Source: Lysobacterales bacterium (GTDB taxonomy: Bacteria; Pseudomonadota; Gammaproteobacteria; Xanthomonadales; Marinicellaceae). From it: 38,129 bases of DNA. The notes under the pieces were generated by a model, which saw only the letters and a list, made by a program, of their open reading frames with translations, did no database searches and had not been told where the DNA came from. The position numbers and the translations under genes are program-made. The stretch is from the NCBI GenBank assembly GCA_020442635.1, contig JAGRJR010000029.1, positions 1-38,129 of the forward strand, in the 5' to 3' direction. Shown piece after piece: positions 1 to 7,838 of the stretch. Numbering within the stretch: position 1 is the first letter of the stretch; each line of letters opens with the position of its first letter.

Positions 1-250
1 TTACTTCGTCACCAAAATTTTTGTTGATTTGTTGACGAATTGACTGATTAATACCCAATTTATGACAATGATGACCCATTTTGGCCAAAGATCCACGGTA
101 ACTAACACCATCTATATCTGCAACCACCTTGACTTGCCCTTTGGTACCAAACTCTTTTTCAACATCATAAGGAAACTCAATGAAGGCTGCATTAAGCTTT
201 GGATGCTTATGCAGTTTACCCATAAATCGATAGGATTTTTTACCAGCCAC
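1..250 (-). CDS. DUF1905-domain protein, 3' end outside window
   Basis: The visible 83 codons read VAGKKSYRFMGKLHKHPK (first codon GTG) and end at GDEV, still open at base 1. The pattern (K-Y-F at the start, then L-x-KHP, a 'V-V-A-x-I-D-G' strand, and the I-R-x-x-I-x-x-x-x-GD-x-V end) matches the small DUF1905 beta-barrel domain; its biochemical role is not known to me. I chose GTG at 250 because the family normally begins with the K-x-Y-x-F strand, which lies upstream of the first ATG (223), and because GGAGG (256-260) sits 5 nt before it. The start overlaps the end of the DUF2207 gene by 11 nt, so translation is probably coupled. Family call fairly sure; start moderately sure. Confidence 0.6.
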   Translation of the reverse strand, partial: MAGKKSYRFMGKLHKHPKLNAAFIEFPYDVEKEFGTKGQVKVVADIDGVSYRGSLAKMGHHCHKLGINQSIRQQINKNFGDEV

Positions 251-2108
251 CACCACCTCCGCCACCGCCACCGCCACCGGAGAAACCACCGCCGCCAGAT
301 GAAGATGATGAGGGTGGTACCGATGCAGAGGCAATGGTGCTTGACATGGCTGAACTGATGCCACTGAAGCCATTAGACGAACTTGACAAATTAAAATTGC
401 CTCCCGAATACCAGTCAGGTTGATATCCCGAGCTTCTGGTATCTGTGCCAGCACTTTGTAAATAATCAGCGAAACGTTGCGACCATTGGTTCTCCACTCC
501 CAAGGCCATGGCATAGGGCAAATACTTTTCAAACAGTTCTGGACTCATTTCAGGTGGATGCATGATGTCCAACCGGTGTTGTTCAGCAGTGGACAAATAC
601 AGCTTAAACCCTTCGATTTTATCCATCAACTCTCTGCCAAAAGGTGTTGGTGACTTGAGTAAATAAATGAATACGCCATTGACCAATACCAGAAAAATAC
701 TCATGATGACCACTTCTTTAGGGAAGCCACCTATTGACTGTGCCACAAATATCACAACCATAACCAAGCCATGAATCATCACCATCAGACTATTCATAAG
801 CCCTCGCTTTGATCTAAAAATAGCACCCAAAGTAAACCCTGTAATAAATAAGGGAACTACCATATTGGCAACAGTTTTGGCATCAAAAAAATTTAAATGT
901 AACATTAAAAAAAACAAAACCAACACACTGATGCCCATACCAAAATAACCCAGCATTCTATTGTCTTTAAAACACTTGTCCTTGTATTCGCTTTTGATTT
1001 TACTGTTCACCATTTTCATGGCGGTTTTGACCTTTGAATCGTATTTTTTATCAATCATCACACTATTGCGATGATTCAATAGCCGCTTCATGATGATTTG
1101 TTCACCTGATGACATTGGCTGAGTTTCTTTCCCAGTAGCAGGCTGTTTAGCTAATTCGTAACCTTTGCTGTATTTTTTCAGCTTGATATAGCCTTTAACG
1201 GCCAGGTTGATCAACGCTGCTGTGAAGTTTTTGTGGTCTGCTTTTTCTTCCAAAATAAACCTCATGGCCGCTGGCGAGATGTCATTAGGCGGATAAAACA
1301 AAGGTACGATCACACCAGGATCAGGATCACGACCTACCTGATGCCAGGCCAAGATGTAAAACATCAACAGTGATAACAAAGTCACCACCATTAATACCCA
1401 AAGCAAGTTATCACCGAAAAAATCTAGTAGCCAGTTAGAATCATTAACTATGTACCCTTTGGGTATTTCCAGACTGAACGTCATACCTTGGTAGGGCTCT
1501 AACATTTTGGTACTATGAATTTCCATGACATTACCATTGATTTCACTGCTGTAATCGGCACTGGTTTCACCGGCAAAACCAGTCCACACCTCACTGTTAA
1601 CCATAGCCATTGAAACACCATCAGGTAATTTCACCTCAGCCGAAACTTGATCCATGGCAAAACGCCAGTCATTACCAGTCACATTCCATGCAAAACGATC
1701 ATGTGCATCCATAAAGGCAATTTGTCGATTGGTGCGGTAGCTTATTTGGTAGCTTTGCTCACCTCTTTCTACCATAAGATTACGATCACCAATATAAACC
1801 CGTATACCATTGCTGAGATTTTCGGTGTGATAGGGTTCTGTTTTACCGTTTCGTAAAACTTCAAACACTTCGAAGTCTACTGTTGACTTGGTCAATAAAG
1901 CCGTACGATACAAAGTAGGAAAATCACGATAAATACCCCTTCTGATATTTTCATGCTCAACCAACACCTTGATGGTCTCGGTAACAAAAACATCCCCTGA
2001 GGTTTTGACCTCAATTTCACTGTGAAAATGTTTAATCCGCTCTGTTGCCTGCGTCACTATAGATAAACTACAAAACAACAGCAACAATGCTGTTTTTAAC
2101 CAGCGCAT
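240..2108 (-). CDS. DUF2207 family membrane protein with Gly-rich C-terminus
   Basis: A 622-residue protein with a Sec signal peptide (about 1-21), a long extracytoplasmic N-terminal domain typical of DUF2207 (HFHSEIEV start, 'RGIYRDFPT' around residue 57, 'NDWRF'), and a membrane segment near residues 233-255. A cytoplasmic stretch follows, then four more hydrophobic segments between about 390 and 510. The last 60 residues are Ser/Gly-rich and end in an almost pure glycine run with a terminal Trp, a common ending in this YciQ-like family. The start is 3 nt after the lemA stop, and LemA + DUF2207 pairs are a recurring operon in bacteria. Function is not established; a role in envelope stress or membrane protein quality control is only inferred from the neighbourhood. 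Confidence 0.85.
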   Translation of the reverse strand: MRWLKTALLLLFCSLSIVTQATERIKHFHSEIEVKTSGDVFVTETIKVLVEHENIRRGIYRDFPTLYRTALLTKSTVDFEVFEVLRNGKTEPYHTENLSNGIRVYIGDRNLMVERGEQSYQISYRTNRQIAFMDAHDRFAWNVTGNDWRFAMDQVSAEVKLPDGVSMAMVNSEVWTGFAGETSADYSSEINGNVMEIHSTKMLEPYQGMTFSLEIPKGYIVNDSNWLLDFFGDNLLWVLMVVTLLSLLMFYILAWHQVGRDPDPGVIVPLFYPPNDISPAAMRFILEEKADHKNFTAALINLAVKGYIKLKKYSKGYELAKQPATGKETQPMSSGEQIIMKRLLNHRNSVMIDKKYDSKVKTAMKMVNSKIKSEYKDKCFKDNRMLGYFGMGISVLVLFFLMLHLNFFDAKTVANMVVPLFITGFTLGAIFRSKRGLMNSLMVMIHGLVMVVIFVAQSIGGFPKEVVIMSIFLVLVNGVFIYLLKSPTPFGRELMDKIEGFKLYLSTAEQHRLDIMHPPEMSPELFEKYLPYAMALGVENQWSQRFADYLQSAGTDTRSSGYQPDWYSGGNFNLSSSSNGFSGISSAMSSTIASASVPPSSSSSGGGGFSGGGGGGGGGGGW

Positions 2109-2111
2109 GGC

Positions 2112-2675
2112 TTAAAACTTCACTTCAGGATTTTCTGCATCCTTGGGGTTTTCCAACTCAAAAAATTCTGCTTCCTTGAAACCGTAGCGACTGGCCAGCA
2201 TGTTAGACGGAAAGGATTGTACAGCGGTGTTATATTCACGCACAGCACCATTGTAATAACGTCGGGCGTATTGGATATCATCTTCAATTTTCTGAAGTTG
2301 CTGTTGCAAGTCGATGAAATTGGCATTGGCTTTTAAGTCTGGATAAGCTTCTACTTGCACCATTAAGCCTGATAAGGCCTGTGATAATTTTTGTTCATCC
2401 TGACTTTGTTGATCAGGAGAATGAGGCTTTTGTGCCGCATTTCTTAAATTAATGACTTTTTCCAAAGTTTCCTGCTCGTGTTCCGCATACTTTTTCACCA
2501 CATTAACAATATTAGGAATTAAATCATGACGACGTTTCAACTGAACATCAATACCGCTCCAACCATCTTCGACATGATTACGCTTTTTTACCAAACGGTT
2601 GTATAAACTGACACCCCAGGCAATAGCCACTCCCACCAGCAACATCACCAAAATCAAAAAACTCGTTCCTCGCAT
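2112..2675 (-). CDS. lemA: LemA family protein
   Basis: A 187-residue protein with one N-terminal membrane anchor (TSFLILVMLLVGVAIAWGV), then the family signature 'YNRLVKKRNHVEDGWSGIDVQLKRR', 'DLIPNIVNVVKKYAEHE' and 'ARRYYNGAVREYN', ending in 'FPSNMLASRYGFKEAEFFE'. These are the hallmarks of LemA, a four-helix-bundle protein with a short N-out tail and mostly cytoplasmic helices. I start it at ATG 2675 rather than the in-frame TTG at 2702 because GGAGAG lies 5 nt upstream. First gene of a lemA-DUF2207-DUF1905 operon with 3 nt between the first two genes. Family assignment is secure; the molecular function of LemA is not well defined. Confidence 0.92.
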   Translation of the reverse strand: MRGTSFLILVMLLVGVAIAWGVSLYNRLVKKRNHVEDGWSGIDVQLKRRHDLIPNIVNVVKKYAEHEQETLEKVINLRNAAQKPHSPDQQSQDEQKLSQALSGLMVQVEAYPDLKANANFIDLQQQLQKIEDDIQYARRYYNGAVREYNTAVQSFPSNMLASRYGFKEAEFFELENPKDAENPEVKF

Positions 2676-2704
2676 GGTTCTCTCCGATTCAAACAATAAC
2701 AATC

Positions 2705-2710
2705 ATTATA
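2705..2710 (-). promoter_or_regulatory. Putative -10 box of the lemA operon
   Basis: Minus-strand TATAAT (consensus), 30 nt before the lemA ATG, which would give a leader of about 23 nt containing the GGAGAG site. No good -35 hexamer is visible at 16-18 nt. Confidence 0.4.
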
Positions 2711-2908
2711 TTCTAACAAATGATTTAAATTGAAGTGCCAGAAGTGACACTCAACTTAAAGTATGAATTAGGAAACTGCAAAAATAGAAAAAAAGCTAAA
2801 TTGAAGACACCTTATTGTATGAACGTCGCTATTTAAACCTTAAACCCTTAAATTCTGCCAAAAACAATTGCTTTGTAATTACTTCTATGTCATTTTGCAG
2901 ATGATGTT

Positions 2909-2955
2909 GTACAAAATGTACTTATGACCTTAAAAAAAACGCTGTGAGGTCATAA
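2909..2955. promoter_or_regulatory. Two adjacent inverted repeats, possible operators
   Basis: GTACA-AAA-TGTAC (2909-2921) runs straight into a 9-bp perfect inverted repeat, TTATGACCT (2922-2930) and AGGTCATAA (2947-2955), separated by 16 nt that include an A8 run. No T-tract follows, so this does not look like a terminator. It lies 60-105 nt upstream of the secreted beta-roll gene and could bind a dimeric regulator. Confidence 0.35.
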
Positions 2956-3014
2956 AACATCAGTAAATAACATTTAGTCACTATTGGTTTGTTCAAATTG
3001 TGGAGGATTCTAAA

Positions 3015-4253
3015 ATGAAAACCAGGCTGATTTTTTTGATCTTGTGTACCCCACTGTTCACTATACAAGCGAGCAATCTGACCATACCCAATACTTTTAT
3101 CCCCAACACTCCGGCTGTAGCTGCCGAAGTTAATGCCAATTTTTCGGCTATTGAAACGGCTGTTGATGATAATGACAGCAGACTGGCCGCTTTAGAAGCG
3201 ATGGTTATCAGTTTGCAAAATAATCTCGCTACAGCCAATAGCAACATCAGCCAGTTACAAAATGATTTGGGAGAAGCCAATCTAGATATTGCACAATTAC
3301 AAAATGATCTTAACGATGCCAACGCTGACATTGCACAGTTACAAATGGACCTGACTACAGCCATTGCTGTTAATAACAACCAAAATTCCCAGATCAGTGG
3401 TATCCTTGCCAATACGGTTCTTACACTGGACGGTTTCTTATCTTTGGGTAGCTATGATGGTTATGATACCGCCGTTTTTGAAGGTATTAATGTCCAGGTA
3501 GTGGATGGTTCAAATTTTACTGGTGGCACTGTTACCGGTTTGGGCAATGTCATTATTGGTTACAACGAATCAACGATTAGTGCGCCTAATTTCTGCACTA
3601 ATCCACTATATTTGAACGAAATAGATTGTACAAATAATGGCGGAACCTGGGGTAAGAATGTTCATACAGGCTCTCATAACCTGGTTGTCGGTTATAGTAA
3701 TTCATATACGAGTTTTGGCGCACTGATCTCTGGACGATATAACGTCAGCAATAACAAATATGGTGGTATCGTCAGTGGTGAATATAACCTTAATAATGGC
3801 TCCCTTTCTGCCATTCTTGGTGGCAGAGAAAACAGAACCTCTTCAACCGGCACTTATTCCACAGTCAGTGGTGGGCGAAGTAATCAAGCCAGTGGCAACT
3901 ATGCCAGTATTGGCGGAGGCAGATCCAACGATGCCTCTGGTGATTATACAAATATTTTAGGTGGACTACAAAATTTAGCTTCTGGTCTTTATTCGAATGT
4001 CTCAGGAGGTAATAACAACACAGCCTCGGGGCCACAATCCAGTATTTCTGGTGGGTCATTTAACCAAGCTTCTGGTGGTAACTCAAGCATTTCTGCCGGA
4101 TCAAACAACCTAGCAACCGCCTCCAACTCTAGTGTTTCTGGTGGCAGACAGAATTCAGCATCAGGTGATTATTCAAGCGTTTCTGGCGGCGAAGGTGGAG
4201 TTGCCAGTGGCACAGACGATTGGGTGGCTGGTGGTTTGTTTGAGGACTTTTGA
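3015..4253 (+). CDS. Secreted YadA-head-like beta-roll repeat protein
   Basis: A 412-residue protein starting at ATG 3015 (GGAGG 8 nt upstream; the in-frame GTG at 3000 lacks a site). A signal peptide (about 1-20, cleaved near IQA-S) is followed by NLTIPNTFIPNTPAVAAEVN, an N-terminal element I recall from many secreted marine-bacterial proteins. Next comes a heptad-like coiled coil (about 40-125) with the repeated unit 'IxQLQNDLxxAN'. From about residue 215 on, the protein is a beta-roll of the trimeric-adhesin (YadA/Hia head) kind, with 15-residue repeats of pattern YSxVSGGxxNxASGx. No C-terminal YadA membrane anchor is present: it stops at AGGLFEDF. A trimeric surface or secreted fibre is inferred from the coiled coil plus head repeats. 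Exact function unknown. Confidence 0.75.
   Translation: MKTRLIFLILCTPLFTIQASNLTIPNTFIPNTPAVAAEVNANFSAIETAVDDNDSRLAALEAMVISLQNNLATANSNISQLQNDLGEANLDIAQLQNDLNDANADIAQLQMDLTTAIAVNNNQNSQISGILANTVLTLDGFLSLGSYDGYDTAVFEGINVQVVDGSNFTGGTVTGLGNVIIGYNESTISAPNFCTNPLYLNEIDCTNNGGTWGKNVHTGSHNLVVGYSNSYTSFGALISGRYNVSNNKYGGIVSGEYNLNNGSLSAILGGRENRTSSTGTYSTVSGGRSNQASGNYASIGGGRSNDASGDYTNILGGLQNLASGLYSNVSGGNNNTASGPQSSISGGSFNQASGGNSSISAGSNNLATASNSSVSGGRQNSASGDYSSVSGGEGGVASGTDDWVAGGLFEDF
3855..4214 (+). repeat. Eight 45-bp coding repeats (15-aa beta-roll units)
   Basis: Eight in-frame units of 15 codons, pattern Y-S-x-V-S-G-G-x-x-N-x-A-S-G-x, beginning with TAT at 3855. Earlier, more degenerate copies extend upstream to about 3660 and a partial ninth follows (DDWVAGG). 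The codons differ between copies, so the similarity is mainly at protein level. Confidence 0.8.
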
Positions 4254-4263
4254 TGTGTTGCAG

Positions 4264-4668
4264 ATGATTAAATCATTCATTTTGCTCTTGCTTGTCATTG
4301 GCATTTGTCCTGTTCAGGCCAATAACTTGATTTTCAAATCCGGCTTTGAAAACACCGCCCTTGTGTCAGGCACTGCAACTGGGCTGAATAGCACAGGATT
4401 AAGTTTACAACTGACTGTGAATACCACTACAGAAATCTTAAATGTCGACCAAGATGGTGTGTTTGTATTTCACACCAATGTGAACATTGGTGATTACTGG
4501 TCAGTTGCGATTTTAACTTTGCCAGACAACCCACAACAACAGAATTGTGAGATCAATAATAACAGCGGCTCCATGCCATCAGGTGGCGCTGATGTTTTAA
4601 TAGTCACATGTACCAGCATACCGTGGAACTGGGATCAAATGAACTGGGACGAAGGTGGTTGGAATTGA
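4264..4668 (+). CDS. Small secreted protein with one beta-sandwich-like domain
   Basis: A 134-residue protein starting at ATG 4264, 10 nt after the beta-roll gene, so probably co-transcribed. It has a signal peptide (MIKSFILLLLVIGICPVQA) and then 'NNLIFKSGFE', a short element I know from secreted proteins of this bacterial group. One domain of the pattern 'SGTATGLNSTGLSLQL...DGVFVFHTNV...YSVAILTLPDNPQQQNCEI...GGADVLIVTC' follows. This is the repeat found in tandem in many marine secreted proteins, here present once with its Cys pair. The tail PWNWDQMNWDEGGWN is Trp-rich. Function unknown; being encoded with the beta-roll protein suggests a shared surface role. The frame is open upstream into the previous gene, but the signal peptide fixes this start. 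Confidence 0.65.
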   Translation: MIKSFILLLLVIGICPVQANNLIFKSGFENTALVSGTATGLNSTGLSLQLTVNTTTEILNVDQDGVFVFHTNVNIGDYWSVAILTLPDNPQQQNCEINNNSGSMPSGGADVLIVTCTSIPWNWDQMNWDEGGWN

Positions 4669-4845
4669 AAAGTGAAATTACCTTTGGGTAGAAGCTTAAG
4701 TTAACATCAGTCACTGTACAATTACATGAGCAAATTGCCATAATTCAAACACGATGACAATCTTTAAACAATCAATCTAAAAAACCAAATGATTGCACTT
4801 TAAATACAGGAACTGACAGGGTTGTTTATTTTTCTTTGAATCTCT

Positions 4846-5094
4846 TTAGCTGAAATTTAAAGTTCCCCAAATAAGTAACACACCTATTGCCCATGAAAAT
4901 ATACCAACTACCACGCACAGAGAAAACCAATCAAATGTATCAAGCTTATTAGGCGTATTTTTTTCATACCAAAGAGATGGCTTGAATCTATTAAGACTGA
5001 ACAGACGAACAACAACAGCCCCTGTGACATATAAAATCACATAAACAAAAAGTTCTAAGAATATTGAAAGTATTAATTCAACCACAACGGCCAT
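4846..5094 (-). CDS. Small two-helix membrane protein, unknown
   Basis: An 82-residue protein with two hydrophobic segments (about 5-32, and 57-78 reading WFSLCVVVGIFSWAIGVLLIW) joined by a basic, proline-containing loop (LNRFKPSLWYEKNTPNKLD). I do not recognise the family. The strong ribosome binding site GGAGG (5101-5105), 6 nt before the ATG, argues that it is a real gene despite its size. It stands alone, pointing away from the DUF1579-like gene; the gap to its right is only about 110 nt and contains that gene's promoter. Confidence 0.6.
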   Translation of the reverse strand: MAVVVELILSIFLELFVYVILYVTGAVVVRLFSLNRFKPSLWYEKNTPNKLDTFDWFSLCVVVGIFSWAIGVLLIWGTLNFS

Positions 5095-5191
5095 TATTCA
5101 CCTCCTTACATGGTAATATATAGCTAATATTAGACTAACTAAAACAACCCCAATATTTAAGTGCCGAAAGTGATGGTGTAACAGGTTCTGA

Positions 5192-5197
5192 TATAAT
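5192..5197 (+). promoter_or_regulatory. Consensus -10 box 6 nt before a start codon
   Basis: TATAAT followed by AATCAT and then ATG at 5204. Transcription would be expected to begin at or next to the A of the ATG, giving a leaderless mRNA, which agrees with the lack of any ribosome binding site. No clear -35 box. Confidence 0.45.
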
Positions 5198-5203
5198 AAT
5201 CAT

Positions 5204-5656
5204 ATGAAACAAAATAAAAATTGGCAAAAAGGCCGAGGCAAACTGGGAATTTTTAAACCCTTATTGGGTTCTTGGGTTTGTGAAACAGATACAGAACGAG
5301 GTCCACTGGTATGTTCCCGAACTTTTGAACCTTTCCTCGACAATAAATACATCAAACTAACCGTTATCTGGCACTTTGTCACAAGCAATTATGAAGAATA
5401 TTGTTTATTTGGCGTGGATAAAGACCAACAAATTGCATTTTGGTCTTTCACCAATGACGGCAAGCAGTCAAATGGTCTACTTACCGATGTCTCCGATATT
5501 CACCCGCAAGCCATCGGTTTTGCCGCACAAATGCCCGCTGGATTTGCTCGACAATTTTATTGGCCTGACGATCAAGGTGGTTTTTATTGGGCGGTGGAAT
5601 CTAAAACCTCAAAAGGCTGGAATCGTTTCGTTGAGCATCATTACATAAAGCCGTAA
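5204..5656 (+). CDS. DUF1579-like (lipocalin-type fold) protein
   Basis: A 150-residue cytoplasmic protein without signal peptide. It carries the pattern of small DUF1579-like proteins that measure or bind an unknown ligand in a lipocalin-like barrel: 'LLGSWVCETDTERGPLVCSR', 'FEPFLDNKYIKLTVIW', 'EYCLFGVDKDQQIAFWSFTNDGKQS', then 'PAGFARQFYWPDDQGGFYWAVESKTSKGW' and 'EHHY' at the end. The GSW near the N-terminus and the aromatic-rich strands support this. No ribosome binding site precedes ATG 5204; a consensus -10 box sits 6 nt upstream, so translation may be leaderless. Monocistronic by position. Family assignment is from memory of the pattern; no function is known to me. Confidence 0.65.
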   Translation: MKQNKNWQKGRGKLGIFKPLLGSWVCETDTERGPLVCSRTFEPFLDNKYIKLTVIWHFVTSNYEEYCLFGVDKDQQIAFWSFTNDGKQSNGLLTDVSDIHPQAIGFAAQMPAGFARQFYWPDDQGGFYWAVESKTSKGWNRFVEHHYIKP

Positions 5657-5828
5657 TTATCTCGGCAATCATCAAAACTTATTATAACTGCACTGCATGT
5701 GTATCACCTGGTTTATGCTTACTCGCTTTCCACACAAAGTTATAAATTTCATGAATTTTTCAAGTTTTTCTCAGGAACAAAATCAATTACCAAGTTTAAA
5801 TAAAGTTACTTAAAAACAATGAATAACC

Positions 5829-6290
5829 ATGAAAAAACTTTTGTTAAGCGCATTAATTCTATCAATAAGCCAGCATACAGGTGCCAATGTTGGATGGATT
5901 TGGTCTTTTGGCACTGAGTCAGGAACCATTATCACTGATGGTAACTATTATGACACTTTAAATGAAGCTTCATTTTTCATTCATCAATTTAGCGTTAGTC
6001 AATCAAGTGAGGCAAGCATTCCTCTGACAGAATTCACCAATGATCAACCATCACCAGGTTTAACCTGGATACCCGACCAAGTCACTGTGTTTTTTGGAGT
6101 AGAAATTGGCTACGTTACTTTTGAAAACAATCTGGGGTATCAGTATGTGTTTTCTGTTCAACCAGATGATTCACAATTAATTGATGGTTTGGCTCCTCAA
6201 CTAAACAATATATTGGTATCAGCTCCATTAACCATTTATCCCGATTTTATTTTTGTTAATAACTTTGCCAATCAAACAACTACAAATTAA
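5829..6290 (+). CDS. Exported protein of unknown function
   Basis: A 153-residue protein with a signal peptide (MKKLLLSALILSISQHTGA, cleavage near TGA-N). The mature part starts 'NVGWIWSFGTESGTIITDG', is rich in beta-type residues, contains no Cys, and ends with 'YPDFIFVNNFANQTTTN'. The final 'DFIFVNNFA' loosely resembles the 'xFIFxxGFE' endings of secreted proteins from the same kind of bacterium, but lacks the GFE. I do not recognise the family. No clear ribosome binding site; the start follows from the signal peptide. It converges with the wax ester synthase, leaving 12 nt between stops. Confidence 0.55.
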   Translation: MKKLLLSALILSISQHTGANVGWIWSFGTESGTIITDGNYYDTLNEASFFIHQFSVSQSSEASIPLTEFTNDQPSPGLTWIPDQVTVFFGVEIGYVTFENNLGYQYVFSVQPDDSQLIDGLAPQLNNILVSAPLTIYPDFIFVNNFANQTTTN

Positions 6291-6302
6291 TAACAATCAC
6301 CA

Positions 6303-7724
6303 CTATACATATTCATCCAGTAAATCGTCATGAACCTCACCATCCCAGGGATGCAGCATCATCAGCTCTTTCAGTTGTGCAAATTGTTCAGGAAAACGCA
6401 CAATAACTTGATGTGGTTGTGGCACTGATTTTTTATCTACAATCAGGCCAAATTCAACCTGACCGTTGTATGACAAAATACTGATCCCCATGCCTATGGT
6501 GCCATTTTGTGGAACCCAGAACATGGTTTTTTCTACTTTACAGCCAGCAATGTACAGTGGTACCTGAGGGCCAGGTACATTAGTCAATACAGCCGTCGCC
6601 TTTTTGGAGAACTGATTTAAAAGCATGGTCTGAACAGCTTGTGGCGTTAAACCAATCATGCTTAACAAACCCAGTGACATGATGGCTTGTTTGGATTTTT
6701 TCAACTCATTCATTTCTTGATGAACATAAGCCAGTCTTTTTAATGGATTGTCTTCAAATATAGGCAGGTTCAGAAACACCAAACCGAAATGATTACCCAG
6801 CTCTTTGGCATGCTTTAATGGTCGTAAATTAACTGGTACAGTTGCCCTGATTACCTTGTTATCAGGATCATCCCCCCGCTCAATCATATACTCACGTAAT
6901 GCACCTGCCAAGTTTGAAATCAACACGTCATTCACAGTAGTCCCGGTTGCTTTGGCAATCGCCTTTACTTCATCTAATGGCAGTGATTGTGCCCAAGCCA
7001 CCCTTTTGCGTGTACATAACTCAGTTTTATAAACGGTTTCTGGATCATCACTGAGTGTTAATGCATTGAACAGTTCTTCAACAATATCGACAGATCCACC
7101 CAAACCTTTTTCAATCAACGAAGGATCCTGAAGCACCTTCTTACCCAGCTCGGTTGCTTCATTCATTAATTTCAATGAGTGTGCAAATTGCTTTTTCGCA
7201 GGATTAACAACTTGTTTAAGCAAACCCAATTTTTGATGTTCTTCTTTTCTTGATTCCTCTGAATGAAAATCGAGGCTTTTCTCTCGGCTGGTACTGGTCA
7301 TGGACAACAATACTTGAATCAAGGCAATACCATCGGCATAACAATGGTGTATCCGCGAAACCACAACCGGGCCCTGGTCATAATTTTCAACAATATGAAA
7401 TGACCATAGCGGTTTGTTTTTATCCAAAGGTGTTGAGGCTAAATTACTGACGTAATCCTGTAATTCCCGGTAATTCGCTTTACCAGGTAAAGCCACACGA
7501 CGTACGTGGGCAGTCATGTCAAAATATTTATCATCCTGCCAATATGAGCCACTGGCAGTTTGATGTGCTAATTGCCTGAAACGGCGATATTTGAGAAACT
7601 TCTTTTCCAGTGCTTCAGTAAATTGCGCTAAATCTGGCATCTTGTCCAGAAACAACAAACCAGTAATCATCATTAAATTATGTGGTGACTCCATACGCAA
7701 CCAAGCCGTGTCTACTTTACGCAT
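6303..7724 (-). CDS. Wax ester synthase / diacylglycerol acyltransferase
   Basis: A 473-residue protein of the bacterial WS/DGAT family, which joins an acyl-CoA to a fatty alcohol or a diacylglycerol to make storage lipid. The catalytic motif HHCYADG (residues 126-132, HHxxxDG) is intact, the 'PLW' motif is at about 105-107, and 'TVNDVLISNLAGALREY' matches the conserved ND motif. N-terminal 'VDTAWLRMESPHNLMMI' is the standard opening. I start at ATG 7724 because AAGGA lies 5 nt upstream and homologues begin just here; an in-frame ATG at 7757 adds 11 residues without a ribosome site. Divergent from the Ser/Thr kinase. Whether it favours waxes or triacylglycerol cannot be read from sequence. 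Confidence 0.93.
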   Translation of the reverse strand: MRKVDTAWLRMESPHNLMMITGLLFLDKMPDLAQFTEALEKKFLKYRRFRQLAHQTASGSYWQDDKYFDMTAHVRRVALPGKANYRELQDYVSNLASTPLDKNKPLWSFHIVENYDQGPVVVSRIHHCYADGIALIQVLLSMTSTSREKSLDFHSEESRKEEHQKLGLLKQVVNPAKKQFAHSLKLMNEATELGKKVLQDPSLIEKGLGGSVDIVEELFNALTLSDDPETVYKTELCTRKRVAWAQSLPLDEVKAIAKATGTTVNDVLISNLAGALREYMIERGDDPDNKVIRATVPVNLRPLKHAKELGNHFGLVFLNLPIFEDNPLKRLAYVHQEMNELKKSKQAIMSLGLLSMIGLTPQAVQTMLLNQFSKKATAVLTNVPGPQVPLYIAGCKVEKTMFWVPQNGTIGMGISILSYNGQVEFGLIVDKKSVPQPHQVIVRFPEQFAQLKELMMLHPWDGEVHDDLLDEYV

Positions 7725-7796
7725 GGGTTCCTTTTTACTGTCGAGGTACTGAAACATAGAGAAAATATTTTTAGTTTTAATTTATTCTGCCTTCAT

Positions 7797-7802
7797 TATA
7801 AT
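7797..7802 (+). promoter_or_regulatory. Consensus -10 box of the kinase gene
   Basis: TATAAT between the divergent wax ester synthase and kinase genes. Transcription would start near 7809, just before an in-frame GTG (7812) and 30 nt before the ATG at 7839. The -35 region is only a T-rich tract. Confidence 0.4.
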
Positions 7803-7838
7803 AGAAAGCATGTGCAAATATACAACCGTCTTTCGTTA

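Larger units (their letters stand above)
2676..3014. other. Divergent intergenic region lemA / beta-roll gene
   Basis: This 339-nt AT-rich stretch separates lemA (minus) from the secreted beta-roll gene (plus). It holds a likely lemA -10 box (2705-2710), a cluster of inverted repeats (2909-2955) and the ribosome binding site of the plus gene (GGAGG, 3002-3006). I see no RNA gene and no reading frame with recognisable content in 2740-2900. Confidence 0.5.

Noticed and set aside
62..358. 98-codon plus-strand frame with a His/Arg-rich tail
   Set aside because: The HRHRHRR-like part is the antisense of the glycine codons of the DUF2207 tail; no independent support.
2922..2955. 9-bp inverted repeat as an intrinsic terminator
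   Set aside because: The 16-nt loop is long, the stem is AT-rich and no T-run follows on either strand; no gene end is near.
3855..4214. Regular 45-bp repeats as a CRISPR-like or satellite array
   Set aside because: They are in frame, vary at synonymous positions and encode the beta-roll pattern, so they are protein repeats.
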